Below, piece by piece: positions 49,874-59,896 of a DNA stretch of 64,000 bases. Under the pieces are notes generated by a model. It searched no databases. It was given only the letters and a program-made list of their open reading frames with translations, and was not told where the DNA came from. The position numbers and the translations under genes were made by a program. Source of the DNA: Candidatus Hydrogenedentota bacterium (GTDB lineage: Bacteria; Hydrogenedentota; Hydrogenedentia; Hydrogenedentales; SLHB01); NCBI GenBank assembly GCA_016215105.1, contig JACRLJ010000033.1, positions 1 through 64,000 on the forward strand, read 5' to 3'. The stretch's first letter is position 1; every line of letters begins with the position of its first letter.

Positions 49874-52800
49874 ATGAAATCAAGTTTACGATTGCTGGCG
49901 ATCATTTTGGCGTTTGTCGTGGCGGGGGCCGTGGTATGGAAGGTCTTGGGGAGCCGCGGGGCTCAGCCTGAACAGGGGACCGAAAACCAAGCCCAGTCAG
50001 CGAACGCCCATAGTTCAGAGCCGGGCGCACAAACTTCAAGCGGGAAGGACTCAACTGCGGCGCGTCTCGCGGCGAATTTCGCGCAGAAGGAGCAACGCGG
50101 TAAACAAAGCGGCGCCACAAAAGACAAAACGACTTCCTCGACGACTGGTTCGGGAACAATTGCAGGGACGGTAAAATCCAAAGCGACCGGGCAGTTGGTG
50201 GAAGGCGCGAAGATTCAGATTGCACTGCGGCCCAGCGGGCCGACTGACGGGGTTCCTGTGGATCGACCCCAGTGGGACGCGGTCACCGACGCAAAGGGGG
50301 AATTCGCGGTTGCGCAATTGCCGAAGGGGTATTTCAGTGTTCTGGCCATCAAGGACGACACGGCTGGTTATGCGACAACGTACTTGGATGACGACGAGGG
50401 TGCAGCAGAGATATCGGTGACGTTGCGGCCCGCCGGCGCATTGTCGGGCAGGGTATTGACGGAATCAGGGGCGCCCATCGAGAACGCAGTTGTATTCGCC
50501 GTTCCGTTGCGCGCGAGCGCGAAGGAAAACTCGGCAATTGATAGAGACGTCTTGGGACCAAGTCCTGCTCACGTGAAGTCAGACACTCAGGGCGCCTTCA
50601 CGTTGGGGCCGCTACCGGAGGGGCCGTGGATGCTCGCAGCCAAGGCTGACGGTTACACCTACCGCGAGAGCGACGTGCTTCCCATTGGTTCGGCGGATGT
50701 CGTGCTGACGCTCACCAAAGGCGTGATCATTCGGTGCGTGGTAACCCAAGCGGATTCCGGTCAACCCGCGTCCAAGGTCGACGTGACGCTAGGGACCAGC
50801 GAATATTCGTCCAACGTCCGCACAAAGCCGACGGACGACAGTGGTGCGGTCGAGTTCGCGGGCGTGGGCGACGGCGAGTACACGCTCTCAGCAAGAAGTG
50901 ACACCTATGTGATGTCCGGCGAGCCGGTGACGTTCGCGGTCAGCGACGAGACCGACCCCGGCGAGCAACACCTCAAGGTGATCACGGGCGGTTCAATCGC
51001 GGGACACGTCCTGGACGCCGACACGAAGCAACCCATTGCCAACGCGTTACTAAGCGCTGAATCCGATGAATACAGGTCTACGTCCCACGAAGGGAGGTCT
51101 GCGTCGGACGGATCGTATTGTATCAAAGGTCTTTCGACCGGACTGTATGAGTTGGCGTGCAGCAAAGCGCCTGGTTACATGTCTGTCACACGCCTGGAAG
51201 GAAAGGTCGTATCGGTAAATGCCGGGCAGGCCGTCGGCGAGATGGACATCGCGCTCAAGCGCGGGCTTTCCATCCAAGGAGTCGTAGTGGATGTGGCGGG
51301 CAATCCAATCGGCCATGCGAAGGTGAGCGGTGAGGGTGATTCACCGGACTTTGACGAACTCCTTAACGACGCCATCACCGACAGCGCCGGAGCATTTACG
51401 CTGGACGGATTCGCCCCCAACTCCCGAGTTTCACTGGACGTGACAAAGAAGGGGTACGCCCAGGAGCCAACAGAGCCCGTTACGTTGTCGGACAAGGAAG
51501 CCGTCGGCGTGCGGATCGTGCTCGGCGTGGGCGCGACCATTTCGGGCACAGTTGTCGACGCGGAGGGCAAACCCGATCCTGACGCGTACGTCTGGGCGCG
51601 GCTTGCCGGATCACCCAGGTCCGCGCGCATTCGTGGTACGGTCGACGACGAAGGGCAGTTCGTGATCGACGGTTTGGCGCCAGGAACGTATGGCCTCGGA
51701 ACTCAGTTTGCCATGTCCGGCGCTGGAGAGCCGGTTCAGGTGGCAAAGGGACAGAACGTCTCCGGAATTCGATTGGTAGCGGATCGCGAGAATAGCTATG
51801 AAGGTGCATACGGAAGCCACGGTACCCTTACGATTTCCGGCCGGGTCACGAATCGCAAAGGCGAACCTATTCGCGATGCCCAAGTGATGGCCATGATGAG
51901 TGGCGATGGGTTCGGAACGGGGCATGCAGAGACTGATAAGGAGGGCGGCTACACGGTCTCGGGTTTGGCGGAAGGAGGATACAAGGTGAGCGTTAGCGCA
52001 AGCCGCTACAGTTCTCCCGACTCGATTGAAATCGCCGCCGGTAGTTCCGGCGTGAATTTCACCATGGACCTTCCGGCGAAAGTGAGCGGTCAGGTTGTAG
52101 ACGCCGTAACGAGTCAGCCGATAACCTCATTTCAGATTGCGCAACAAGATGCATCCGACGATTCTGACGGCGTCGACTCGATGTTCTCGTGGATGTCCTA
52201 CATGCGGCGTTCTCGCCAGTTCGTGACGTTCTCCGATCCTGAAGGCCGGTTCCAGTTGGACCGCGTTGAATTGAAGAATTCGGTCCTTGTAGCGCAAGCC
52301 GCAGGACATAGTCCCGCGAGATTTCCCGTGACGGGACTGCGGCCGGGCGAGACGAAGCAGGGTATCGTGATCCGAATGGACTCGGGCGCTTCAGTATCGG
52401 GGGTCGTGAAGGATAGCAAAGGCAACCCGATTGCGGGCGCGGTGGTGTATGCGGGCGCCCAAGCTGAGATTGAAGACCGGATTGGCGAGACTCCAAATGC
52501 GTCCACCGATCAGACGGGGGCGTTTCACCTCGACTCCTTGGCGCCTGGAGAGCTTCACTTGAAAGTGACGCATCGGGAGTATGCGGCCAAATCGGCTTCG
52601 GTAATTGCGCAATCGGGCCAAGTAACACCGGTCGAAATCATCTTGACGACCGGCGGCATGGTATCCGGCACGGTGCGTCGTGGCGGAAAGCCCGTGCCAG
52701 GGTTGTTGGTCTCGGCGTTCTCGATGAGCGAGGGCGAAATGGGCGACTCGCGCGACGCGACGACTGACGCTAACGGAACGTATACGCTGGCGGGCTTGAC

Positions 52801-53593
52801 GCCGGGAGAGGCGCACGTCAGTGTGCAACTACACTCGAGTTTCGACGTTTCCAGCGCAATGTCGTTTCGGAGCAAGTCGCAGACTGTTACCGTGGAAGCG
52901 GACAAGGTCACTGCCGCCGATTTTGACTTGACTACCGGCACGGCAGTCGTGGAAGGCAAGATTACTTCGGACGGTCAGCCGGCGCGCATGGCGATGGTGG
53001 CAGTCCTGCCATCGGGCGCTGATGCGGCGACACCCCAGACTCTTGGCGAGAATATGATGGAAGCCGCGTCGATGACTGGCGCCGACGGCTCGTTCCGAAT
53101 CGAGGGGTTGACAGCGGGGAAGATAACCTTGATGGTGACGGTGATTGGCGGTCTCGGTCAGGCTGAAGGCTCCGGCTCGTCCGACGTGGCGGTCGTGAGC
53201 GGCATGAACTCGCGCACCGTCACCGTGCAGACGGTGGATGGTCAGACTACTCACCAAGACATCGAGTTGTCTGGTGGAAGCAAGGTAAGCGGGACCGTGT
53301 CTGGGCTTTCCGCGGGAGAGACGGCGATGGTCTTCGCGCTACGCGGGGACGTTGATCTTTCGGGCACTAACCTGTTCACGGCGATGGCCCATGTGGACAA
53401 ATATGCGGGTATGGCAACGTCGGATGTCGAGGGAGTGTATACCGTGAAGGGACTGGAACCCGGGCGTTACACGATAGCCGCCATGGCGGTGAATGCCAAG
53501 ACGGGTCCTGACCCTGCGCATCCGCGATTCACCACGGGTGGGGTGACGGTTCCGGCGGATGGCGAAGCGAAGTTGGACTTGAAAATCCCGTGA
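49874..53593 (+). CDS. Large membrane-anchored protein with twelve carboxypeptidase-regulatory-like repeats
   Basis: A 1239-residue protein with an N-terminal anchor (SLRLLAIILAFVVAGAVVWK), a disordered Gln/Ser/Thr-rich linker, then about twelve beta-sandwich repeats of the CarboxypepD_reg (transthyretin-like) type. They start with patterns such as GTIAGTVKSKATG, GALSGRVLTESGAPI, GSIAGHVLDADTKQP, ATISGTVVDAEGKP, LTISGRVTNRKGEP, ASVSGVVKDSKGNP and GMVSGTVRRGGKP, each followed by G-x-F/Y-x-L-x-G-L-x-P-G. No catalytic domain is visible. It is probably a surface or periplasmic binding/structural protein. AAAGGGG precedes the ATG at 49874. Confidence 0.85.
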   Translation: MKSSLRLLAIILAFVVAGAVVWKVLGSRGAQPEQGTENQAQSANAHSSEPGAQTSSGKDSTAARLAANFAQKEQRGKQSGATKDKTTSSTTGSGTIAGTVKSKATGQLVEGAKIQIALRPSGPTDGVPVDRPQWDAVTDAKGEFAVAQLPKGYFSVLAIKDDTAGYATTYLDDDEGAAEISVTLRPAGALSGRVLTESGAPIENAVVFAVPLRASAKENSAIDRDVLGPSPAHVKSDTQGAFTLGPLPEGPWMLAAKADGYTYRESDVLPIGSADVVLTLTKGVIIRCVVTQADSGQPASKVDVTLGTSEYSSNVRTKPTDDSGAVEFAGVGDGEYTLSARSDTYVMSGEPVTFAVSDETDPGEQHLKVITGGSIAGHVLDADTKQPIANALLSAESDEYRSTSHEGRSASDGSYCIKGLSTGLYELACSKAPGYMSVTRLEGKVVSVNAGQAVGEMDIALKRGLSIQGVVVDVAGNPIGHAKVSGEGDSPDFDELLNDAITDSAGAFTLDGFAPNSRVSLDVTKKGYAQEPTEPVTLSDKEAVGVRIVLGVGATISGTVVDAEGKPDPDAYVWARLAGSPRSARIRGTVDDEGQFVIDGLAPGTYGLGTQFAMSGAGEPVQVAKGQNVSGIRLVADRENSYEGAYGSHGTLTISGRVTNRKGEPIRDAQVMAMMSGDGFGTGHAETDKEGGYTVSGLAEGGYKVSVSASRYSSPDSIEIAAGSSGVNFTMDLPAKVSGQVVDAVTSQPITSFQIAQQDASDDSDGVDSMFSWMSYMRRSRQFVTFSDPEGRFQLDRVELKNSVLVAQAAGHSPARFPVTGLRPGETKQGIVIRMDSGASVSGVVKDSKGNPIAGAVVYAGAQAEIEDRIGETPNASTDQTGAFHLDSLAPGELHLKVTHREYAAKSASVIAQSGQVTPVEIILTTGGMVSGTVRRGGKPVPGLLVSAFSMSEGEMGDSRDATTDANGTYTLAGLTPGEAHVSVQLHSSFDVSSAMSFRSKSQTVTVEADKVTAADFDLTTGTAVVEGKITSDGQPARMAMVAVLPSGADAATPQTLGENMMEAASMTGADGSFRIEGLTAGKITLMVTVIGGLGQAEGSGSSDVAVVSGMNSRTVTVQTVDGQTTHQDIELSGGSKVSGTVSGLSAGETAMVFALRGDVDLSGTNLFTAMAHVDKYAGMATSDVEGVYTVKGLEPGRYTIAAMAVNAKTGPDPAHPRFTTGGVTVPADGEAKLDLKIP

Positions 53594-53656
53594 CAACTGA
53601 TGTGCGCGGACCCAATTCTGGAGAGAAATCGGCGGGGCCAATGTGACCGGCCAAAC

Positions 53657-54535
53657 CTAGGTCAGGCGAATTATGCCTGTTCGGTCCTCGACTTCGCCTT
53701 GGGTCCAGTCCTTGCCACTAATCAACGATCTCGAAGCGAATGACGGATCGCTCAAGCCGTGAGTGAACACCTCGATGCGATCATCGTACACCTGATACTC
53801 CCGGTACTCCGTCGGGTACTCCGGCAGAGACCCGGTGACGATATGTGTCAGGCCGTTCACTGTTACGATAAAGTTCATATGGAGATGTCCCGAGATGACG
53901 CCCTTCACCTGCGGGTACCCCTTCAGCAACTCGATCAGCAGCGCGCCGTTTGCTAGGGAGCCGGCGTTCCTCATGCCCGGACGCTGCATCCGAGCCGGAA
54001 TCTGCACCGCGGGGTAGTGTACGGCAATCAACGTCGGTAGAGTCGAATGCGCCTGGAGGTCGTCTTCAAGCCAGCGCAGTTGATGGGGTGTCACTGCCCA
54101 ACTGGCGCCCGCCGACGGCCCTTCGATATACGGGCACAAGGTCCCATCCTTCCACTGCCACCACGGGTCGAGCACGCAGAAGTGAAGATTCTTGTGCGTG
54201 AACGAGTAGACCGTGTCCAACACCGGCAGATGGGCCCTAAACGCCTCCAGAAACCACTCGCGGGATTCCGGCAGCACAAAATCGTGATTACCCCCCATGG
54301 GATAGTACGGAACGCCGAGCGAATCCATCAGGTCCCGCGCCGCAAACATCGCGTCCCGAGTATCCTGGCTTACGATGTCTCCCGTCGCCAGAATAAAATC
54401 GGGATCGAGCTTCGCAACGTCTCTGCGCAAGCAGCGCATAACGTCCGGCATCATCGTGCAGATGAAATTATTGTTCCATTGCCCGTCAGTCAGACTCGCG
54501 AGATGCGGGTCCGAAACCTGCAAGAATCGCCACAT
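53657..54535 (-). CDS. Calcineurin-like metallophosphoesterase
   Basis: A 292-residue phosphoesterase with all five metal motifs: SDPH near residue 9, ATGDIV (about 53), GGNHD (about 85), a histidine in AVHYPA (about 175) and GHLHMN (about 215). It has no signal peptide and resembles the Icc/3',5'-cAMP phosphodiesterase-like group, but the substrate is unknown. The start at 54535 (MWRFLQVSD) follows GGGGAG; a TTG at 54547 is less likely. It is the last gene of a minus-strand cluster. Confidence 0.87.
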   Translation of the reverse strand: MWRFLQVSDPHLASLTDGQWNNNFICTMMPDVMRCLRRDVAKLDPDFILATGDIVSQDTRDAMFAARDLMDSLGVPYYPMGGNHDFVLPESREWFLEAFRAHLPVLDTVYSFTHKNLHFCVLDPWWQWKDGTLCPYIEGPSAGASWAVTPHQLRWLEDDLQAHSTLPTLIAVHYPAVQIPARMQRPGMRNAGSLANGALLIELLKGYPQVKGVISGHLHMNFIVTVNGLTHIVTGSLPEYPTEYREYQVYDDRIEVFTHGLSDPSFASRSLISGKDWTQGEVEDRTGIIRLT

Positions 54536-54654
54536 AACACTCCCCAACTAATCCATGCCATACGCTTTTGGAGAAAGTAACAACGGTCGGCGCAAGACTA
54601 TTCGGACTCTCGCACGTCGGGCGCTGCTTTCTCCACAGGCGTAACTTGACCGAA

Positions 54655-55914
54655 TCATCGTCTATTGAACAGCCAGAAGGCGCCGGCGGCCACTGCTCCG
54701 AGCGGGACAAGGAGAAGCAAAGCGGCGGTGGCCTTTTGGGCGCCGACGGATTTCGGGGCTTCTGCGACCGCCGTGACGGCGCCGGCCTTGGGCTGACCGT
54801 CATACGGCAGGTAGTCGCTCAACTTGAGGTGAATATATGGCCTGAGATAAGCGTTTTGCTCTCCGCTCGCGTAGCTTGCCCATAGCTCCAGGGCCGTCGC
54901 GTCATACACCACGTCAAGAAGATTTCCACCTTTGATCGGCACCGCCTGGGAGAGACTGATCATGCGCTCGGCGTCGTACTTGCCCAGATTGGCCGTCAAG
55001 TGCGCGTACGCAATCGGGTTTCGTCCCTCGGCGTGGTACACGACGTCCTTCAGCACATTCGGCGCGGCTTCGTCGTCCGGGTCGGCGTCGTGCCAGATTT
55101 CGAGCCCTGGTGCGAACGCCCTCATCTTGACCGCTTTCTTATTCTTCCCGTCGCCGATGATGTAATGGTACATCTTAATGCGTTGGGCTTTCTCTATCAT
55201 GTCGACGGCTTCGTCGAGGTTGTTCGCCTCGTACAGAATGTCGCGAAACAGCGTGGTGAAATGCACGCCGTTCAGGTCGAACGGATACGCCTTGCCAGGA
55301 GTATCGCCAATCTCCGTGAGTGTGACGCCCTCGGCGTTCATGCCGGTGTTGACGCCGATGCTGCCCGCGAAGGTCACATTCACGTGAGGTATTCCTTCCG
55401 CGGGACTATACACCACGATACACGGGTGGTCCTGCAGTCCGGCGTGAACTTCATAGTCGAGGTTTCGGATTTGGTACAGATGGCCGTCTTTCGTGGCGCT
55501 GCCCCACAGCGCAAATCCGCTGCACGCGTAATCAGATACGACGGGGATCATGTGCGCCCGGCGAACCGTGTCAAACGGCATATGGGACCCGTCCGCAACG
55601 CCGTGCAGTTCCTCGATAAAGCGCGGGTGTATGAACGGTGACACCGAATCCCAGGCCTTGTCCAGGCTGGCGTCCGTGTACCTAGGTTCACCTTGAGACT
55701 GCGCGAGTTTGAGATACGAACCCAGCAGGGCCACAACGTCGTCCTTCATTAAGGACCCAAAGCCGTAACCCATTTCGTAGGGCGTTCCCTTAACGACCAC
55801 GACTGGGATCGAGTCCGATCCCAAGCTGACTGATGTGCGGTATCCTTCCGCGGCTGCAATCGCCGTAAGCGCGGTCACGAAGGCCGCCGCAACTATTCCG
55901 ATTCTGCGCAACAT
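54655..55914 (-). CDS. C45-family autoproteolytic acyltransferase/hydrolase, membrane-anchored
   Basis: A 419-residue Ntn-hydrolase-like protein of the C45 (acyl-CoA:6-APA acyltransferase) family. It has an N-terminal signal peptide (about 1-22), GTPYEMGYGFG, the self-processing and nucleophile site at C131 in VSDYACSGFALWG, then LYQIRNLDYE and VGVNTGMNAEGVTLTEIGD-like family segments. The C-terminus ends in a single membrane segment with NRR (KATAALLLLVPLGAVAAGAF). Two opposite ends are thus hydrophobic, giving an envelope-anchored hydrolase. Substrate unknown; penicillin-type or peptide/lipid amides are typical for the family. Confidence 0.8.
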   Translation of the reverse strand: MLRRIGIVAAAFVTALTAIAAAEGYRTSVSLGSDSIPVVVVKGTPYEMGYGFGSLMKDDVVALLGSYLKLAQSQGEPRYTDASLDKAWDSVSPFIHPRFIEELHGVADGSHMPFDTVRRAHMIPVVSDYACSGFALWGSATKDGHLYQIRNLDYEVHAGLQDHPCIVVYSPAEGIPHVNVTFAGSIGVNTGMNAEGVTLTEIGDTPGKAYPFDLNGVHFTTLFRDILYEANNLDEAVDMIEKAQRIKMYHYIIGDGKNKKAVKMRAFAPGLEIWHDADPDDEAAPNVLKDVVYHAEGRNPIAYAHLTANLGKYDAERMISLSQAVPIKGGNLLDVVYDATALELWASYASGEQNAYLRPYIHLKLSDYLPYDGQPKAGAVTAVAEAPKSVGAQKATAALLLLVPLGAVAAGAFWLFNRR

Positions 55915-56108
55915 AGGAAACCTCTTCCGGCTAGCGGCCGTTCCACGCGCATGGCGTTCGCTTCTGCGTTTCTTCCGTCGCCGAACCGTCGGGCCCGGAC
56001 CAATTATCCCGCACGGGTGATCCCACGGTCCCCGAGAACGCTCTGTCTCCGTTCTATTGAACTATACCCCCTTCCCGCTCACCGCGCAAGAGGCGGCCAG
56101 AAACCGAG

Positions 56109-57632
56109 TCAGAGATTCCGAGCCACGGCCTCGTAGACCCCGCAAAGATCCTGCGCAATGTGCGAATATACGCGCGCGTAACGCTCCGCGTAGCCGTCTC
56201 GCGCGTCAGCGTTGGGCTCGACGGTTTCGACTGGGAACGCGATCTGCCCTAGCGCCTGTTCCACGTCCGCGTACACCCCAGCCCCCACCCCGGCTAACAA
56301 GGCTACGCCGAGCAGCGTGATCTCGGGATGCGTTGTCACCTCGACAGGCAGCCCCGTCATATCGGCCTTCATTTGCAGCCAGAGCGGATTCTTCTGTCCT
56401 CCCCCAACGACCCGCAGCCGTTGCGCAGTCATCCCTACGGCATGTTGAATCGCTTCGACTTGCTGCCGCAATTGGAAACAGAGTCCCTCGAGCGCGGCCC
56501 GCACGACCTGTCCGCGGGTCGTCGCCGTTGTTAGCCCCAGCACAGTTCCTAGGGCATTTTGCGAGGCGGCAGGTCCCATGCCTCGCATAAAACTCGGCAG
56601 CACGTAGACTCCGCCGGAAGGCTGTTCAGCGTCTCCGAACATGGCTGCGTACACTTGTTCCTCAGCGACGTCGCGATAGAATTGCCCCCGTACCCACTCG
56701 ATTACGCCGCCGGCAATCATCAAGCTCTGACAGATCCACTTTCCCGGAAGCGCGTGGCATTCGAAATCGAGCCCGTGCTCGAAATGAGTTTGCTCTGGTC
56801 TAAAGTAGTCCAGCGAGGCGATCAGTATTTCCCACGTCCCTGTGATGTCGATGAACGTGCTCGGGTCGCTCACGCCTGCGCCCAGCACCGCAATTTCGCA
56901 GTCATGGCCGCCGGTCACGACAGGCGTTCCCGCGCGCAGCCCCGTTTCTTTTGCCGCCTGCGCTGTAATCGCGCCGATCTGCGTCCCGGCCTCGACCGTC
57001 GAAGGAAGAATATCGGGGTCGATACCGGCCGCGTTCAGCAGGGTAGTCGACCACGAGCGGCTCGATAGATTGAGCATCATCGTGGTCGAGGCGATGGTGC
57101 ATTCGGTGGTGTATTCGCCCGAGAATCGAAATGCGATGTAATCCTGCATCTGCAGCCAGCGATGGGTCTTCTCGAGGATGTCCGGACGATTCTGGCGGTA
57201 CCACAGCAAACGATTGAGCGTGTTGATCGAGTAGTTGTGGTAGCCGGTGACGCCGAAAATCGTGCTATCCCCCACTCGCTTGGAAAGCTCCTGGCATTGG
57301 GGCAGCGTTCTTGAGTCGTGCCAACTAATAAACGGATAGAGCCGTTCCCCGTCCGTGCTCATGGGAACGCCGTCCGCGCCAAATCCCGTACAGGCCACCG
57401 CGCGTACGCGCGCCGGATCGCCGATTTTCGGCAAGCATTCGCGTATGCACTGGCAAATCTTTCCCCAAATGTCATCCGCGTCCCAGATCAGCCAGTTGGC
57501 TTCGCCGCCGGGCTGGCTGACGGGGCCGTTTCGGCGGCCGGCCAGCGCCACGAGCTTCCCATCGGGCGAAAAGAATCCCGTCTTGATTCCCGTGGCGCCG
57601 ACGTCTACACCGAGCAACAAGTCCGTGGTCAT
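56109..57632 (-). CDS. FGGY-family carbohydrate kinase (xylulokinase-like)
   Basis: A 507-residue FGGY kinase. LLLGVDVGATGIKTGFFSPD is the N-terminal phosphate-binding loop; WHDSRT holds the catalytic aspartate region, TGGHDCEIAVLGAG the ATP-domain motif and VVGGGQKNPLWLQMKADMTG the signature-2 segment. Xylulose is the commonest substrate, but rhamnulose, fuculose or erythritol kinases look similar. The ATG at 57632 overlaps the stop of the GH42-like gene (ATGA), so kinase and hydrolase belong to one operon. Confidence 0.87.
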   Translation of the reverse strand: MTTDLLLGVDVGATGIKTGFFSPDGKLVALAGRRNGPVSQPGGEANWLIWDADDIWGKICQCIRECLPKIGDPARVRAVACTGFGADGVPMSTDGERLYPFISWHDSRTLPQCQELSKRVGDSTIFGVTGYHNYSINTLNRLLWYRQNRPDILEKTHRWLQMQDYIAFRFSGEYTTECTIASTTMMLNLSSRSWSTTLLNAAGIDPDILPSTVEAGTQIGAITAQAAKETGLRAGTPVVTGGHDCEIAVLGAGVSDPSTFIDITGTWEILIASLDYFRPEQTHFEHGLDFECHALPGKWICQSLMIAGGVIEWVRGQFYRDVAEEQVYAAMFGDAEQPSGGVYVLPSFMRGMGPAASQNALGTVLGLTTATTRGQVVRAALEGLCFQLRQQVEAIQHAVGMTAQRLRVVGGGQKNPLWLQMKADMTGLPVEVTTHPEITLLGVALLAGVGAGVYADVEQALGQIAFPVETVEPNADARDGYAERYARVYSHIAQDLCGVYEAVARNL

Positions 57633-59896
57633 GGAACGCTTCCCTCCGTTGCCGGGGTCAACCGCAGAATCCGCGTCTCCCCCGCTTCCATCATGAGATT
57701 GAAAACCTGTTTCTTGGCCCAACCGATATCGGGACTCAGAATATCTTGCACGTCATACGTCGAGTCGAGATCAACCAAGCGCTCACCCGTTTCGCCGGCA
57801 TGAATCGCGATCAGGTTCGGACCGAAGTAGGCGGCGTCCATTTGCTTGACGGACGTCCTGCGGAAATACACGTGCTGCTCGAGCAAGAGCAGTATTTCGC
57901 GGAATAGTCCCGCTGAAGGAGACGGATCCGCGACGTAAATCGATGCCCACCCTTCTTCCAAGAACCGGACCGCCACGCTGGCGTTTCCGGAATCCTTGTA
58001 CTTGGCGATTACGTTGGTCGAGGCGTCCACGATATAGAATAGCGGCTGCCACAGCGCTGGATTCCCGAACTCCTCGTCTTTGTCGAGCCACCGCCCGGTG
58101 AGCAGGTACTTCGATCCTGACTTCGCGGGCTTGTCGAACGCCCTAACCTCCATCTTTGTCGTGGCGCTGATGTTCTCCACGTCGGCCTTCTCGTCGATGT
58201 AACCGGGAGCGTAAAGCCACACCGCCGTCGCTTTCTTTCGAGCCAGAATCTCGTGCAGCCGATCCCGTTCGGCGGCGGTAAGGTGGAACAGGTTGCAAAA
58301 CACATATACCGACGCGTGAACGGCGCGTTCTTCGAGCAGATCCTGGAAGAGGCAAAACTGCACCGGGACGCCGCACCGAATCGCGCTGTCGCGAGTCTCG
58401 ATTAACAGTCGTGTATTCAATGGTTCATCGCATTGCTGGTAGAAGCGGCTTGTCTCGTCCACTACGACGCACAGCGTGGTTTCGTCAGACGGCCTGATAC
58501 CGTGTTCCTCGATAGCGGGTTGGGTCTCGGGAGAGGCTGGCGGCGAGTATACGCTTTGATACTTTTCGCGCATTGCGCCGAACCGCTTCCACATTTCGTC
58601 ATCCAGTAAGCGACCGTCGGGTTCGGTGTCCGCCCACACCAGTCCCAGTTTGTGACACACTGCCTCCGCGTAGTTCCGCGTCTGAAGGCGGTATACGTCT
58701 TCGGGACGTAGTCCCTTGATGCGGCTGATCGCGCCGTTGGCCGGGTCCTGGGAGATCCCTGTCCGTGTGTCATCGAGAATGTACCACTGCTTCTCATGAT
58801 ACATTGCGCTATCGACGGGGCCCATGAAGCCGCCCGCCCCGCCCAACCCGCGATCCGCATAGCATACCGGGCTCCAGAACCCATCGACCTCGCTGTCAAT
58901 AATCTCAATCAAAGAGAAGTGGCCGGCGTCGTTCTTCGTCAACTCGAACGAATAGCCATACGGCGCCATGACTCGAGTCTGTGGTCCCCCGCGCTGCTTA
59001 ATGTGGGCTGATACTGCCTCGATGGCCTCGGCCACCGAATCGGAAACGAAATGCAGAAAATCTACATTCCGCCGCATGTCGGGCAACTCAAAGAAGACTT
59101 GCTGCGTATCGCCGGTAACCGGCTTCAAGGGAACCGAAACGAGGGACAGCGCCTTGCTCTCGCTTCCCCATGCTTCGGACAAGGCCTCATCCGTCTTGTA
59201 GCGGCGTTGCAGCCAGACTTGATAGGCCTCCGTGTTAGCGCTCGAAGTGTCGTATCCGTCGGCGTGATACCACTGACCGCCTTCCAGCGCCGCGATTACA
59301 TACCCCGACACGTTCTGCTGCGGATCGGCCTGTTGAACCGTATCCATGAGCCGATCAATCGCTTCCGTGACATCGTGGCGCCAGACACTCGACGCTACGC
59401 AGGCGGCGGGATGCGGCTTCGAGTTAATCTGCATCGTATCCGCGGGGTGCGCATCGAGCCACGTGGCCGGCGGATCCAAAACAATGTACAGAAGGATATT
59501 GGCGTGAGGATCAGCGGCGCACAGCGCTTTGATCCGTTGAACGACCGTCTCGGCCTCGGCGTTTTCGGCGGACCAAGACAGCGGTACCCCTATACAGAAG
59601 CCGTGAATTCCGTTGCGGACAGCCATCTTGAGTTCGTCGGAAACTACCGCCAAGTCCGTTCCTGAGCGGGGATTGGCAAAGAAGAAGAGTGGCGGTTCTT
59701 GCGCGTCCTGGGCGACCTCGGCCACCGGAGTCTTGGGACCGGCCGCGGTTTTCGTCGCCGCGGGAGACTCGGTGGCTTGGCGCCCTGGAGCATTACCAAG
59801 CCAAAGCCCCAGTAGGGCGGCCAAGACCATGAGGACGAGGACGCCGGCAGCCCGCCAATAGAAGGCCTGCGAGCTAGGCGGTTCGTGTTCGGACAT
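57629..59896 (-). CDS. Membrane-anchored GH42-like glycoside hydrolase-fold protein
   Basis: A 755-residue protein with an N-terminal membrane segment (WRAAGVLVLMVLAALLGLWL) and a Pro/Ala/Thr-rich linker. The TIM-barrel-like part has NILLYIVLDPPATWLDAHPA, VIAALEGGQWYHADGYDTSS and MAPYGYSFE, the pattern of GH42-like beta-galactosidase barrels, where the glutamate in ALEGG would be the acid/base. A domain around 470-650 resembles the beta-galactosidase trimerisation domain. The family fit is inferred from layout; no signature proves activity. It precedes the FGGY kinase, so a released sugar is probably phosphorylated by that enzyme. Confidence 0.65.
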   Translation of the reverse strand: MSEHEPPSSQAFYWRAAGVLVLMVLAALLGLWLGNAPGRQATESPAATKTAAGPKTPVAEVAQDAQEPPLFFFANPRSGTDLAVVSDELKMAVRNGIHGFCIGVPLSWSAENAEAETVVQRIKALCAADPHANILLYIVLDPPATWLDAHPADTMQINSKPHPAACVASSVWRHDVTEAIDRLMDTVQQADPQQNVSGYVIAALEGGQWYHADGYDTSSANTEAYQVWLQRRYKTDEALSEAWGSESKALSLVSVPLKPVTGDTQQVFFELPDMRRNVDFLHFVSDSVAEAIEAVSAHIKQRGGPQTRVMAPYGYSFELTKNDAGHFSLIEIIDSEVDGFWSPVCYADRGLGGAGGFMGPVDSAMYHEKQWYILDDTRTGISQDPANGAISRIKGLRPEDVYRLQTRNYAEAVCHKLGLVWADTEPDGRLLDDEMWKRFGAMREKYQSVYSPPASPETQPAIEEHGIRPSDETTLCVVVDETSRFYQQCDEPLNTRLLIETRDSAIRCGVPVQFCLFQDLLEERAVHASVYVFCNLFHLTAAERDRLHEILARKKATAVWLYAPGYIDEKADVENISATTKMEVRAFDKPAKSGSKYLLTGRWLDKDEEFGNPALWQPLFYIVDASTNVIAKYKDSGNASVAVRFLEEGWASIYVADPSPSAGLFREILLLLEQHVYFRRTSVKQMDAAYFGPNLIAIHAGETGERLVDLDSTYDVQDILSPDIGWAKKQVFNLMMEAGETRILRLTPATEGSVP

